Shown: in pieces, positions 1-9,166 of the stretch
How positions within the stretch are numbered: the first letter of the stretch is position 1
How the letters are laid out: each line of letters starts with the position of its first letter
Assembly: GCA_937925685.1 (NCBI GenBank)
Contig: CALAMI010000005.1
Span: forward strand, 124,001 to 188,000
From: Candidatus Binatia bacterium
GTDB lineage: Bacteria > Desulfobacterota > Binatia > HRBIN30
Direction of reading: 5' to 3'
Length of the DNA: 64,000 bases
Translations under genes and position numbers: made by a program
The notes under the pieces: model-generated
The model's database searches: none
What the model was told of the DNA's origin: nothing
What the model saw: the letters and a program-made list of their open reading frames with translations, nothing else

Positions 1-1
1 C

Positions 2-1555
2 TTTTCCGGCAGCGAGCTGGTGGAGGTGGCACCCGCGCCGCAGTTCGATTTGGCACAAGCCAGCTACACGATCGATGCTTGGTTTGCCGCATACCTCCCC
101 GGTACTCCAGGCTTCGGTGGATTGCCGAACTGGTTCGCCGGGCAGGCGATCGACTATGCCATCGTCGACAAAGTGGATCCGAATACGAACAGCGGTATTG
201 CCTTTACCGTGCGAACGGACGCCAATCCGGCCTTGCCCCCCAATGCACCGACAGGTTTTACGGTCAGCGTGGAGGCGAAGCTTTGCTTGCACGAGGGGAC
301 GGCGTCGTCGTGTGTCCCCTTGTACCAAGGCACTGCCGTCTGGGATGCAGCGACATTATCTTTCCAGCCCCTGAACCCTCCCTGGCCGTACAGTGGGCAA
401 TGGCTGCACGTGGCCGTGGCGGTCGACCGCGCCACCAACAGCGTGCAGTTTTTCTTGAACGGAGCCTCTTTGGGTGCTCCCTTGGTGCCTGCAGCCGGCG
501 TGAGCAACAATACCTTGCCGCTGTGGATCGGCAGATCGCGCTTGCAACCGAGCGGGTTCGAGTTCGCCTTGGACGAGATCGAGATCTTCGATCGGGCGCT
601 GTCCCCTTCGGAGATTGCAAGCCTGGCGGGCCTTGGTGGCAAGTGCAAGACCCCGACTCCCTCGCCAACGAAATCCGCTGCGACCCCAACGGCGACGTTC
701 GAGGGGGAGTGTCGTTTTGTGGGGCCGAGGATGTGTGGCGGAAGCTGCCCCAACCCCAACGAGGTGTGCATGCCGAAGCCGGACGACTCGGGATGCCAGT
801 GCGTCCCAGTGGAGCCAATCACTCCAACGGCGACGAGAAGCCCTGAATGTCCGGGTGCGATTTGCACGCCCACTCCAAGCCGCACCGCCACCCGTACCCC
901 GACGTTGACTCCGCGCCCGAGCCATTCGCCGACGCGAACTCTCACGCCGTCTCTCTCACCCACGCGCACGTCAACTTCGATCCTTTCACCGACGCCCACT
1001 CGCACAGTAACCTCAACGCCGCCGCCGAGTTACACTCCTACGGCGCGGCCGACAGTCACAGGAACGCGCACGCCAACCCCAAGATCCACGGCTACCTTCA
1101 CTGTGGCTTCCACGGCGAGCGCTACGCGCTCGCCCACTGCGACGCCTACGCCATGTTTTGGCGAGGTCTGTGTCACCAAGTTCTGGGATCTCAATGGCAA
1201 TGGCCAAAACGACAACGAGCCGGGCCTGGCCGGTTGGACCTTTCAGTTCTTCGATCAGAACAATGCGCTTGTGACCACGGTGGTGACGGGCCCGAGCGGT
1301 ACGATGTGTACGGGAATCCCTGGCGCAGCGGCGTACTCGGTGCACGAGGTTTTACAGGGGAGCTGCGTGCAAACGTATCCTCCGCCGCCGGGCACGCACG
1401 CCATTTTTGTGGAGTGCGGTCAGCTTTTGCACCTTCAGTTTGGCAACCGCTGTCCGCAGCCGACCTTCAGTGTGACGCCGTCGCCGACACGTACCTTGAC
1501 GCCGACACGCACACCGACCCGCACCCCCACCTCGTTCGGGGGACCCATTGACTGA
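2..1555 (+). CDS. LamG / Thr-Pro linker / SdrD-like surface protein (5' end cut by window)
   Basis: The frame is open to the left edge, so the N-terminus lies outside the window. The first ~200 residues form a concanavalin A-like LamG domain (DAWFAAY near the start, LPLWIGRS and FALDEIEIFDRALS near the end), a sugar- or protein-binding jelly roll. A Thr/Pro-rich linker follows, then a Cys-rich motif (MCGGSCPNPNEVC), a long Thr/Pro/Ser stretch, an SdrD/B-like fold (KFWDLNGNGQNDNEPGLAG), and a final Thr/Pro tail. The stop is TGA at 1553-1555. The architecture indicates a secreted or surface-anchored protein. The linker style recurs in three other genes of this window. No catalytic residues are visible, so it is probably adhesive or structural. 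Confidence 0.8.
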   Translation, partial: FSGSELVEVAPAPQFDLAQASYTIDAWFAAYLPGTPGFGGLPNWFAGQAIDYAIVDKVDPNTNSGIAFTVRTDANPALPPNAPTGFTVSVEAKLCLHEGTASSCVPLYQGTAVWDAATLSFQPLNPPWPYSGQWLHVAVAVDRATNSVQFFLNGASLGAPLVPAAGVSNNTLPLWIGRSRLQPSGFEFALDEIEIFDRALSPSEIASLAGLGGKCKTPTPSPTKSAATPTATFEGECRFVGPRMCGGSCPNPNEVCMPKPDDSGCQCVPVEPITPTATRSPECPGAICTPTPSRTATRTPTLTPRPSHSPTRTLTPSLSPTRTSTSILSPTPTRTVTSTPPPSYTPTARPTVTGTRTPTPRSTATFTVASTASATRSPTATPTPCFGEVCVTKFWDLNGNGQNDNEPGLAGWTFQFFDQNNALVTTVVTGPSGTMCTGIPGAAAYSVHEVLQGSCVQTYPPPPGTHAIFVECGQLLHLQFGNRCPQPTFSVTPSPTRTLTPTRTPTRTPTSFGGPID

Positions 1556-1776
1556 GCGAGCTGGAACAGTCCGAAACATTTCTTGGGTTGTCCCTGAACC
1601 GGTAGTCTAAAGCCCGACGCCTGGGCGGCGGGTGCCAAGGGGTCGTTTCGCTCTCGGAGTGCGCGGCGCAGTGTTTCGGGCAGTCTCCCGCTCGGCTCGC
1701 CTCCGAATCGGCACCCAAGACGGCACTCGGCTCACCTCTTCCGGGCGCCTTGACTTGCTCCTGCCCATGAGGCAAG

Positions 1777-1795
1777 CAAGTGCTTTAATCACTTG
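1777..1795. promoter_or_regulatory. Inverted repeat upstream of the first thiolase-like gene, possible operator
   Basis: A perfect 6-bp inverted repeat, CAAGTG and CACTTG, is separated by 7 bases. It ends 22 bases before the chosen ATG of the thiolase-like gene. The position suits an operator or a short hairpin in the leader. No regulator gene lies beside it, so its role is inference only. Confidence 0.25.
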
Positions 1796-1817
1796 ATTGA
1801 ATTGGAAGTGTCCGTCG

Positions 1818-2981
1818 ATGGTGGAGTTGCGCGGAAAGTATGCGATTGCCGGAGTGGGGCTTTCGCGGTTCGGCAAAGTTCCGGGTACGAGTACGATGGG
1901 CTTTACACTGGAGGCGAGCAAGCGTGCCGTGGAGGATGCCGGTGTGCCGATGAGCGAGGTCGATGGGGTGCTCGTGCTCATGCCTGCGGTGATGGGAGAG
2001 CAACATGGATGGGCGGCGCGGGTGGCCGCCTATCTGGGGCTCGAGCCCAGTTTTTGCACCACGCTAGATATGGGGGGGGCCACTGCGTGCGGAGCCGTGC
2101 AAGTTGCCATGGCAGCGATCGAGGCCGGATACTGCAGCACGGTTTTGTGTGCCTTCGCCACGCAAAACTGGCCCCAAGGCGTGCCGCTGCAACTGTTCGG
2201 CTCGGAGTTGCAGTTAGCCTACGGGGACGTCGGGGCGATGTGCCTCATGGGTCACATCAAGCGCCGGCAACAATACGAGTATGGGCTGCCGGACGAGTTA
2301 TATGGGCGCATTGCGGTCACTTGGCGCTCGCACGCGCAGCGCCACCCCGAGGCACAAATGCGCAAACCCATGACCCTCGAGGATTATTTTCGTTCCCGTT
2401 GGGTGGTCGAGCCATTGCGGCTCTTCGACTGCTGCCCAAACACCGACGGGGGCGGGGCGATCGTGGTGACGTCGCTGGAACGCGCTCGCGACCTGCGCCG
2501 CCCGGTGGTGCGAGTGATCGGTGCTGGGCAGTCGCACAGTGCCGAGATGATCGAGCCGGCGCGAACAGCACGAGAACAGTGGGGTGGAACAGCGGCTGCC
2601 CGCCGTGCCTATTCCATGGCCGGGATCGTACCGAACGACCTGAGCTGCGCTCAAATTTACGATGCGTTCACGCCGCGTGTCGTGCACGACTTGGTCGCCT
2701 ATCAACTTGCCGCGCCCGAGGAGTTGAACGGGGCCTTCGCAAACGGAACCTTTACCTTTGGCGGCCGCTTGCCATGCAATACCGCCGGCGGCTTGCTTTC
2801 GGAGGGGCACTTGTCGGGCTTCGGTCACGTGCGCGAGGCCGTGCGCCAACTCCGCGGTGAGTGTGGGGAGCGTCAGCTGCCCGACGCCAAGCTGTGTTTG
2901 GTGACCGGCTACGGTGGAGCGCCCCACGAAGCTCCTCCGACAGTAAGCTACTCCGCGCTCGTGCTTGCGCGGGATGTTTGA
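1818..2981 (+). CDS. Thiolase-like protein (SCP-x / lipid-transfer type), probably an aldolase
   Basis: Thiolase-superfamily protein of 387 residues. The start is the ATG at 1818, with GGAAG nine bases upstream; a TTG seven codons earlier is less likely. The N-terminal half begins YAIAGVGLSRFGK. Where thiolases carry the nucleophilic Cys, this protein reads LDMGGATACGA, with Gly at the aligned position. The C-terminal half keeps an Asn-Thr-Ala-Gly-Gly and Gly-His segment (CNTAGG, SEGHLSGFGH) and has IYDAFTPRV, resembling the Tyr-containing motif of Ltp2-type aldolases. The next gene encodes a DUF35 protein, the usual partner of such enzymes. A role in retro-aldol cleavage of a branched or sterol-like acyl-CoA is inferred; a plain thiolase is the alternative. 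Confidence 0.85.
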   Translation: MVELRGKYAIAGVGLSRFGKVPGTSTMGFTLEASKRAVEDAGVPMSEVDGVLVLMPAVMGEQHGWAARVAAYLGLEPSFCTTLDMGGATACGAVQVAMAAIEAGYCSTVLCAFATQNWPQGVPLQLFGSELQLAYGDVGAMCLMGHIKRRQQYEYGLPDELYGRIAVTWRSHAQRHPEAQMRKPMTLEDYFRSRWVVEPLRLFDCCPNTDGGGAIVVTSLERARDLRRPVVRVIGAGQSHSAEMIEPARTAREQWGGTAAARRAYSMAGIVPNDLSCAQIYDAFTPRVVHDLVAYQLAAPEELNGAFANGTFTFGGRLPCNTAGGLLSEGHLSGFGHVREAVRQLRGECGERQLPDAKLCLVTGYGGAPHEAPPTVSYSALVLARDV

Positions 2982-2991
2982 GGAGAAGTCC

Positions 2992-3402
2992 ATGTTCACC
3001 ATCGAAAAGCCGTTACCGCGGGGAACCGAAGACACCGCGCCTTTTTGGGAAGCAGCGCTGCGGGGCGAACTGCGCATGCAGCGCTGCAGTTCGTGTGGGC
3101 ACATTCGCTTCCCCCCTGCCACCTTGTGTCCTCGATGTTGGAGCGAGACCTACGAGTGGTCACTGCTTTCGGGCAAAGGAAAGGTGTTCAGTTGGGTGGT
3201 GGTCTATCAGTCGCAGCATCCGGCGTTCAACGCAGACACGCCCTACAATGTGGCCATAGTGGAACTCGAAGAGGGACCGCGTCTTCACACGCAACTTGTC
3301 GATTGCAGCTTGGAGGAAATCCGCTTGGAGATGCCTGTGGAGGTGGTGTTCGAAAAAGTCCGCGACGATGTCGCCCTGCCGAAGTTCCGGCCACGGCGCT
3401 GA
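2992..3402 (+). CDS. DUF35 OB-fold protein with rubredoxin-like zinc ribbon
   Basis: A protein of 136 residues, starting at the ATG at 2992 just after GAGGAG and 10 bases after the thiolase-like stop. The N-terminus has an aromatic helix (TEDTAPFWEAA), then a zinc ribbon with CSSCGH and CPRCW, followed by an OB fold (GKGKVFSWVVVYQ, YNVAIVELEEG). DUF35 proteins bind acyl-CoA and form complexes with thiolase-fold aldolases and synthases; in steroid side-chain degradation a DUF35 domain activates Ltp2. The gene order therefore suggests that it forms a complex with the preceding protein. All four zinc-ligand cysteines are present and the length is normal. Confidence 0.9.
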   Translation: MFTIEKPLPRGTEDTAPFWEAALRGELRMQRCSSCGHIRFPPATLCPRCWSETYEWSLLSGKGKVFSWVVVYQSQHPAFNADTPYNVAIVELEEGPRLHTQLVDCSLEEIRLEMPVEVVFEKVRDDVALPKFRPRR

Positions 3403-3454
3403 CTGTGCCGGAACCGACTCCACCATGGGAGGCCGATGAGTCGAGGAGCTAGCC

Positions 3455-5302
3455 ATGCAAATGCACCGAAGAGCAGTTAGTCGAAGGAAGCCGAAGCCAA
3501 CGGGGACCGGTCAGCCTGAGCGAACGACCGGTCGGGTGACCGTGGACCCTGTGACTGCCGAAATCATACGCGGGGCGATGGAGACCATTTGTTACGAGAT
3601 GGCCACGCACGTGAGCCTGACAGCCACGACCCCAATTCTCAATCAGTCCAACGAGCGCAATGCTACGATTCTCGATGCCCGTGGTTCCTTGGCGGCGCTG
3701 AGCGTCGGTGTGCCACAGCTGATGTTGAGTTCAACGCTACCGGTCCGTTTCGCGCTGGAGTTTTTTGGTCCGGATGGGCTTTACGACGGCGATGTCCTGG
3801 TCGCCAACGATCCCTACCACGGAGGCGGGCATTTGCCCGATTACAACGTCTTCGCACCGGTATTTCACGACGGCGAGATGGTGCTGATCGCTTCCATCCA
3901 ATGCCACCATGCTGACACCGGTGGGGCGATGCCCGGAGGATACAACGTCGGTGCACGCGATATCTGGGCCGAAGGGGTGCGCTACCCTGCCGTGAAGGTC
4001 TACGAACGCGGTGTGGAACGGCGGGACATCATTTACATGATGAAGACCAACAACCGCACGCCAAGCTTTATCGGCGATTTGCGGGCGCAAATGGGCGCCG
4101 CCCAGCTCGGAGCACGACGGCTGAAAGAATTGCTCGAGCGATACGGCACGGCCACCGTGCGAGCGGCGGTGGAGCACATGATCGCCTATGCGGCCCGGCG
4201 ATTCCGGGAGGAGGTGGCAAAGTGGCCGGACGGTGAGTACGAGTCGGATGTTTATGTCGACCACGACCCCCAAGGTAATCCCGATATTCACATCCACTGC
4301 AAGGTCACCGTCCGCGGAAGCGATCTGACCGTGGATTTCACTGGTTCGGACACGCGCGACAACCTGCAAGCTTATTCCACGTTTGGCAACACTCGGGGGT
4401 ACGTCGTGGCACAACTGGCCAGCATGATGGACCCATCGATCCCGAAGAACGAGGGCTTCTTTAACTCGATCCGGCTGATTGTCCCGCCGGGTTGCTGCCT
4501 GAACCCACCACCGGATCGATCTGTGGCGGCTGGAACTCACCACCCGGGTACGGAAGTGGGAGAGGCGATTGCCAAGGCGCTAGAGAAAGTGATCCCAGAA
4601 CGGTGTTGCCCGCAAATCTACAAAATGGGTATGCCTACGGTGATTTTCGGTAAAAATCCAAAGACGGGCCAGCTTTTCATCGACCACTCTGTCGATACCT
4701 TTGCTTGTTACTGCGGCGCCGTGTACGGGCAAGACGGCTGGGGCGCGATGAACGTGAGCTTCGGCAACTTGATCCGCGCCACAGCGGAAATCAACGAGTC
4801 GATTTTCCCTGTTCGCCACATTTCCCGTGATTACGCTACGGATACCGGTGGGCCGGGAAAGTGGCGGGGTTGCCCCGGTTCGCTCTACGTGAAGGAGATT
4901 TGTGCACCCGCGCAAATTTACACTTATGTCGTGGGGCGTAAGTATCCGATGCCTGGGATTGCAGGAGGGAAGCCGGGCGCGCCCAATCGCTTGATCGTGC
5001 GCGCTGGCGGGCCACACGCCTACGAAGTGACGACAACTGCATTTTACGTCGAGCACCTTCCTGGAGAACGTTACGAATACCGCTACGGTGGTGGCGGCGG
5101 CTGGGGCGACCCACTGGAGCGTGACCCCCGCAAGGTTCTGGAGGATGTGCTCGACGAGTACGTATCGATCGAAGGTGCCCGGCGTGACTATGGTGTGGTG
5201 CTGCGAGGCTCGCTCGAGGATTTCTCGTTGCAGGTGGATTGGGAGGCTACCGAGGCGCTGCGGGCAGAAATGAAGCGCCAGGGTTCACTGGCGGGAGGCT
5301 AA
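3455..5302 (+). CDS. Hydantoinase B / oxoprolinase family protein
   Basis: A protein of 615 residues matching the HyuB family (N-methylhydantoinase, acetone carboxylase and 5-oxoprolinase large subunits). Visible landmarks are DPVTAEIIRGAMETICYEM, NDPYHGGGHLPDYNVF, DTGGAMPGGYN and, near the end, YRYGGGGGWGDPLERDP. The ATG at 3455 has a good ribosome site (GAGGAG) and the Gly-rich C-terminus is intact. It precedes the HyuA-type gene by 3 bases and is probably co-translated with it. These pairs hydrolyse cyclic amides with ATP or carboxylate ketones; no third subunit is nearby to separate those options. Within this CoA-ester catabolic island the substrate remains unknown. Confidence 0.9.
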   Translation: MQMHRRAVSRRKPKPTGTGQPERTTGRVTVDPVTAEIIRGAMETICYEMATHVSLTATTPILNQSNERNATILDARGSLAALSVGVPQLMLSSTLPVRFALEFFGPDGLYDGDVLVANDPYHGGGHLPDYNVFAPVFHDGEMVLIASIQCHHADTGGAMPGGYNVGARDIWAEGVRYPAVKVYERGVERRDIIYMMKTNNRTPSFIGDLRAQMGAAQLGARRLKELLERYGTATVRAAVEHMIAYAARRFREEVAKWPDGEYESDVYVDHDPQGNPDIHIHCKVTVRGSDLTVDFTGSDTRDNLQAYSTFGNTRGYVVAQLASMMDPSIPKNEGFFNSIRLIVPPGCCLNPPPDRSVAAGTHHPGTEVGEAIAKALEKVIPERCCPQIYKMGMPTVIFGKNPKTGQLFIDHSVDTFACYCGAVYGQDGWGAMNVSFGNLIRATAEINESIFPVRHISRDYATDTGGPGKWRGCPGSLYVKEICAPAQIYTYVVGRKYPMPGIAGGKPGAPNRLIVRAGGPHAYEVTTTAFYVEHLPGERYEYRYGGGGGWGDPLERDPRKVLEDVLDEYVSIEGARRDYGVVLRGSLEDFSLQVDWEATEALRAEMKRQGSLAGG

Positions 5303-5305
5303 CCC

Positions 5306-7381
5306 GTGAAGACAGCAAGAACAAACATGCCGGGCTATGCAGTCGGTATCGATGTGGGTGGAACCTTTACGGACTTCGTTTTGGTACGTCCAAATGGCTC
5401 GTTCGAGCTTGCCAAACACCCGACGACACCTCACGACCAGTCAGAGGGTGTTTTGGCTGGGCTGGAGCGGGTTGCCGCCGAAGAAGGGCTGGCGCTTTCG
5501 GCATTGCTGGCGAGAACGCACCGCATTGTCCACGGCACGACCACTGCCGATAACACGATGATCGAAATGAGCGGTGCGGTGACCGGGCTCATTACCAGCG
5601 CCGGCCATCGCGACGAGATCGAGTTGCGCCGCGGATTCAAGGAGGACATTTGGGATCCGGCCCTCCCCCCGCCGCCGCCGATTGCACCACGGCGTCGCAG
5701 GATGGGAGTGCCCGAGCGCCTGGATTACGAAGGCAAGGTGTTGGTGCCACTCGACGAAGAGGCTGTGCGCGCGGCATTGAGGCGACTGCGCTTGCAGGGC
5801 ACGGAGTCGCTCGCTGTCGTCTTTTTGTTTTCCTTCGTCAACCCTACGCACGAATGCCGCGTACGGCAGATCGCGGCCGAAGAATGCCCGGAGATGAGCG
5901 TGTGGCTGTCGCACGAAGTGATGCCGGCGGCACCGGAATTCGAACGAACGAGTACGACACTCGTCAACGCGTACGTCGGACCGAAACTGGACCGCTACGT
6001 CCGCCGCTTGGCCGAGCGGTTGGCGGAGAACGGATTCCGTGGCGAGTTGCTGCTCATGCAGTCGAACGGCGGTATGATGGGTCCAGAGTACGTGCTACGG
6101 CGCCCGGTAGCGCTGCTGGCGTCGGGTCCCACTGGCGGTGTCATAGCGGCTTGCCACCTGGGACGCGAAGCGGGCGTGACGGACTTCATTTGTGCCGACA
6201 TGGGCGGCACCAGTTACGACGTCTGCCTGGTGCGCGGGGCGGAAGCGGAAATCAAAGCCGGATGGAATTGGCACCATCGGTATCTCGTGGCACTTCCGAT
6301 GGTACAGGTCCACTCCATCGGCGCCGGAGGGGGCTCGCTGGCGCGGGTGGTGAGCGGGGCCCTGCAAGTCGGGCCGCAAAGTGCCGGAGCGGATCCCGGA
6401 CCGATATGTTACGGCCGCGGTGGTCAGGTCCTGACCGTGACCGACGCCAATTTACTGCTCGGGTACCTCAACCCGGAGGGTTTTTGCGGAGGCACGATGC
6501 GGCTGACCGTGCAAGGGGTGGCCGAAGCGATCGAAGAACAGATCGCCAAACCGCTCGGCCTTTCCGTGGAGCAGGCTGCCTATGGAATCTACCGACTGGT
6601 GAACGCCAATATGGCCAACGCCATTCGCCGCATTTCCGCGCAGCGTGGGCTCGACCCCCGCCAGTTCGCTCTCGTGATGTATGGCGGCAACGGACCCGTG
6701 CACGCTACCGCCCAAGCTCGCGAGCTTGGAATTCGTCAGGTGATCGTGCCAAAAACCTCTCCTGCTTTCTCTGCCCTTGGGTTATTGTTGTCTGACCAAG
6801 TTACCGACGAAATGCGCTCTTACATCGTTTCGGCCGCCGAAGCCGATCTTGCGCGCATCGAGGCGCTTTTTGCCGAGATGGAGCAAAAGGGGCGCGAGAC
6901 CTTGGGTCGTACACGGGGTCAGGTGGAACTGCGTCGCTTCGCCCATCTGTGCTACCCCGGGCAAACTTTCGACCTTGCTGTGCCCATGGCCAATGGGGCA
7001 CGGCGGATCACGCGCAAGGTTTGGGAAGAAACGGTCGAGCGCTTTCACGATTTGCACGAGGAGTTGCATACGTACGCCGTACGCGAAGAGCGGCCGATTT
7101 TGCGTGGATTACGGGTGACCTTGGTCAATCGTACCCCGAAGCCAGCGCTCCCTGTGTTGGCCGCTACCCGCACCGCGGCGCGTCCTAAAAGTTACCGCCG
7201 AGCCTATTTCGCAGGTCGGTTCGTTCGTACACCTGTGTTTCACGGGCCCACGTTGCGCCCCGGCCACCGGCTTGTGGGCCCCGCGATCGTCGAAGAACCG
7301 TTTACAACCATTGTCCTGCAGCCTGGTGACCGTGCACGCATCGACTCCCTCGGTAACTACCACATCGAAATCAAAGGTTAG
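5306..7381 (+). CDS. Hydantoinase A / oxoprolinase family ATPase subunit
   Basis: A 691-residue HyuA-type protein with an ASKHA ATPase fold. The N-terminal phosphate-binding loop GIDVGGTFTDF is at residues 14-24, with VHGTTTADN further on and a second nucleotide motif ADMGGTSYDV in the middle. The hydantoinase_A core contains SIGAGGGSLA and GADPGPICYGRGG, and MYGGNGPVHA lies further along. The GTG at 5306 has GGGAGG seven bases upstream and is preferred over the ATG at 5327. It is the partner of the preceding HyuB-type protein; together they couple ATP hydrolysis to opening or carboxylation of a carbonyl substrate. Length and motifs are complete. Confidence 0.9.
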   Translation: MKTARTNMPGYAVGIDVGGTFTDFVLVRPNGSFELAKHPTTPHDQSEGVLAGLERVAAEEGLALSALLARTHRIVHGTTTADNTMIEMSGAVTGLITSAGHRDEIELRRGFKEDIWDPALPPPPPIAPRRRRMGVPERLDYEGKVLVPLDEEAVRAALRRLRLQGTESLAVVFLFSFVNPTHECRVRQIAAEECPEMSVWLSHEVMPAAPEFERTSTTLVNAYVGPKLDRYVRRLAERLAENGFRGELLLMQSNGGMMGPEYVLRRPVALLASGPTGGVIAACHLGREAGVTDFICADMGGTSYDVCLVRGAEAEIKAGWNWHHRYLVALPMVQVHSIGAGGGSLARVVSGALQVGPQSAGADPGPICYGRGGQVLTVTDANLLLGYLNPEGFCGGTMRLTVQGVAEAIEEQIAKPLGLSVEQAAYGIYRLVNANMANAIRRISAQRGLDPRQFALVMYGGNGPVHATAQARELGIRQVIVPKTSPAFSALGLLLSDQVTDEMRSYIVSAAEADLARIEALFAEMEQKGRETLGRTRGQVELRRFAHLCYPGQTFDLAVPMANGARRITRKVWEETVERFHDLHEELHTYAVREERPILRGLRVTLVNRTPKPALPVLAATRTAARPKSYRRAYFAGRFVRTPVFHGPTLRPGHRLVGPAIVEEPFTTIVLQPGDRARIDSLGNYHIEIKG

Positions 7382-7544
7382 GTAGGGGTGCACGGCAGTG
7401 CGCCTGTTGTTTCCACCGGAGGTGCGCGGCCCCCGCGAGCATCCCGCCCCCCGGCATCGTGGGGCCGCACGGCGGTGCGCCCGCGTTCGGGTGTCGGCAG
7501 GGTAGTTGACATGCCGATGCACTTATAGGAAGCGAACGAAGCAT

Positions 7545-8390
7545 ATGGGTCAACCACTGTCCAGTGCACTCGTCGGGATGACTTTTCCTCCGGTGACCTA
7601 CCGGTGGGATGCCAAAGATGTGATGCTTTATGCCGTTGGCGTGGGAGCCCAGCCAGAGGGGGAGTTGGAGTTCGTATACGAGGGAAAAGGGCCAAAGGTG
7701 TTACCGACGTTCGCGGTCATTCCTGGAATGTTCTCCATGGGTGGGCTGGTGTCGAATGTGGAAATTAATCTTGCCATGCTTCTCCATGGCGAGCAGGCGA
7801 TTACCTTACACCGGGAGTTGCCTCCGGAAGCCGAGGTGACAATTACCGGACGAGTGGCTGAGGTTTGGGATAAGGGGAAGGCTGCCGTGATTGGCTGCGA
7901 GGGAATCGTGCAAGACCGTGAGGGTTTGCTGTGCACCACGAAGGCAACGCTATTCATTCGTGGTGCGGGTGGCTTCGGCGGTGAGCGCGGCCCTTCGACG
8001 CAGGACCGTAACCGCCCTCCCGATCGCCAAGCTGATGCCGTTGTGGAGTTGGCGACGCGGCCGGAACAAGGAGCGATTTACCGCCTCTCAGGGGATCGCA
8101 ACCCGATCCACATCGACCCGGAGTTCGCCCGCATGGCTGGCTTCGAGAAGCCCTTCATGCATGGTTTGTGTACCTACGGCTTCGCGGGACGGGCGATTCT
8201 TCGTGCGTTGTGTGGGGGCGACCCCGCGCGCTTCCTTCATTTCGAAGCTCGCTTTGCGGATCAGGTTTATTTTGGTGACACCATTGTAACGAAGATGTGG
8301 CGCGTTGCGCCGGGGGAGGCCATCGTTCAGTGCGAAACCCAACGGGGCAACGTGGTGTTGTCCCAAGGTCTGGCACGATTCCGCGAGTGA
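7545..8390 (+). CDS. 2-enoyl-CoA hydratase 2 (MaoC-like, double hotdog)
   Basis: A 281-residue double-hotdog protein. The N-terminal half has the YAVGVGA segment typical of eukaryotic-type hydratase 2. The C-terminal half has the hydratase-2 signature YRLSGDRNPIHIDPEFA with the catalytic Asp and His, followed by PFMHGLCTYGFAGRA. The ATG at 7545 follows AGGAAGCG; an upstream TTG would add 13 unlikely residues. The enzyme hydrates trans-2-enoyl-CoA to (R)-3-hydroxyacyl-CoA. It fits between the hydantoinase and dehydrogenase genes as a beta-oxidation step. It lies 163 bases after the hydantoinase A gene, so it may have its own promoter. Confidence 0.9.
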   Translation: MGQPLSSALVGMTFPPVTYRWDAKDVMLYAVGVGAQPEGELEFVYEGKGPKVLPTFAVIPGMFSMGGLVSNVEINLAMLLHGEQAITLHRELPPEAEVTITGRVAEVWDKGKAAVIGCEGIVQDREGLLCTTKATLFIRGAGGFGGERGPSTQDRNRPPDRQADAVVELATRPEQGAIYRLSGDRNPIHIDPEFARMAGFEKPFMHGLCTYGFAGRAILRALCGGDPARFLHFEARFADQVYFGDTIVTKMWRVAPGEAIVQCETQRGNVVLSQGLARFRE

Positions 8391-8406
8391 CCTCCATCGA
8401 GGCTAC

Positions 8407-9087
8407 GTGAACCAGTTCGATAGAACTGTTCTTCAGTGGCTGACATCTTTCGCCAATGTCTCGCCGGCAGTCGACGGATTTTGGGCGTTTCTGGTGAACT
8501 GGGAAGTCGCCAAGGGAGGGCTGGTTGTTGCCCTCTATTGGTGGGTATGGTTTCACCCCGACCGAAATCGGCCACAACAACGCATGCGCTTGGTTGTCGC
8601 GCTTGCCGCAGCCATGTTTGCGTTAGCCTTGGCCAGTACGGCTGCCCTAATCCTGCCTTATCGGCCGCGGCCGCGCGTGCTCGCGGGTTTGGAGCCCCCC
8701 AGCGGGGGGTGGGCCGAGTGGAGCGCGTTCCCGAGCGATCACGCGACGTTGTTTTTTGCACTCGCAACGGGCTTGTGGACTGTACTTCCGTCGCTCGGGA
8801 TGATCGCGCTCGTGCATGCTGTGTTCGTGGTTTGCTGGCCGCGGGCCTACCTGGGGTTGCACTACCCCACTGACCTCCTCGGCGGAGCTTTGATTGGCGT
8901 GCTGGTGGGCGTGGGGGCTCAGCGTAGCCGACGGTTGCAGCACTTGGGAGCCAAGGTGGTCAAGTGGGAAGCAATGCGGCCCGCCGAATTTTACGCCTTC
9001 GCTTTCGTTGCAACATACTTGTTGGCTACATTGTTCGCTGACTTGCGCCGGGCGGGCAATGCCTTGGCGTTGTGGTGGCTCCGTTGA
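8407..9087 (+). CDS. PAP2-family membrane phosphatase
   Basis: An integral membrane protein of 226 residues with several hydrophobic helices (for example VVALAAAMFALALASTAALI). PAP2 motifs 2 and 3 are clear: PSDHA near residue 110 and RAYLGLHYPTD near 146-156, carrying the two catalytic His. The first motif keeps Arg-Pro (YRPRPR) but the usual Lys is not evident. The GTG at 8407 follows GAGG and lies 16 bases after the hydratase stop, so the two may be co-transcribed. Such enzymes dephosphorylate undecaprenyl diphosphate or other lipid phosphates on the outer face of the membrane. Undecaprenyl-diphosphatase is the most likely role, but it is not proven. Confidence 0.8.
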   Translation: MNQFDRTVLQWLTSFANVSPAVDGFWAFLVNWEVAKGGLVVALYWWVWFHPDRNRPQQRMRLVVALAAAMFALALASTAALILPYRPRPRVLAGLEPPSGGWAEWSAFPSDHATLFFALATGLWTVLPSLGMIALVHAVFVVCWPRAYLGLHYPTDLLGGALIGVLVGVGAQRSRRLQHLGAKVVKWEAMRPAEFYAFAFVATYLLATLFADLRRAGNALALWWLR

Positions 9088-9166
9088 AAAGGGCCACGAG
9101 GGTCCCTGTGCGGCTGCTGTTGAAGGTTCACTGCCTACGACCCGAACGTCATTGCTCGTGGCGCGG

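Noticed and set aside
7426-7468. 8-bp inverted repeat GCGGCCCC/GGGGCCGC as a terminator or riboswitch after the hydantoinase A gene
   Set aside because: The loop is 27 bases and there is no U-tract; in GC-rich sequence such a stem is expected by chance.
7506-7529. TTGACA followed by TATAGG upstream of hydratase 2 as a promoter
   Set aside because: The spacer is only 12 bases, too short for a sigma70-type promoter.
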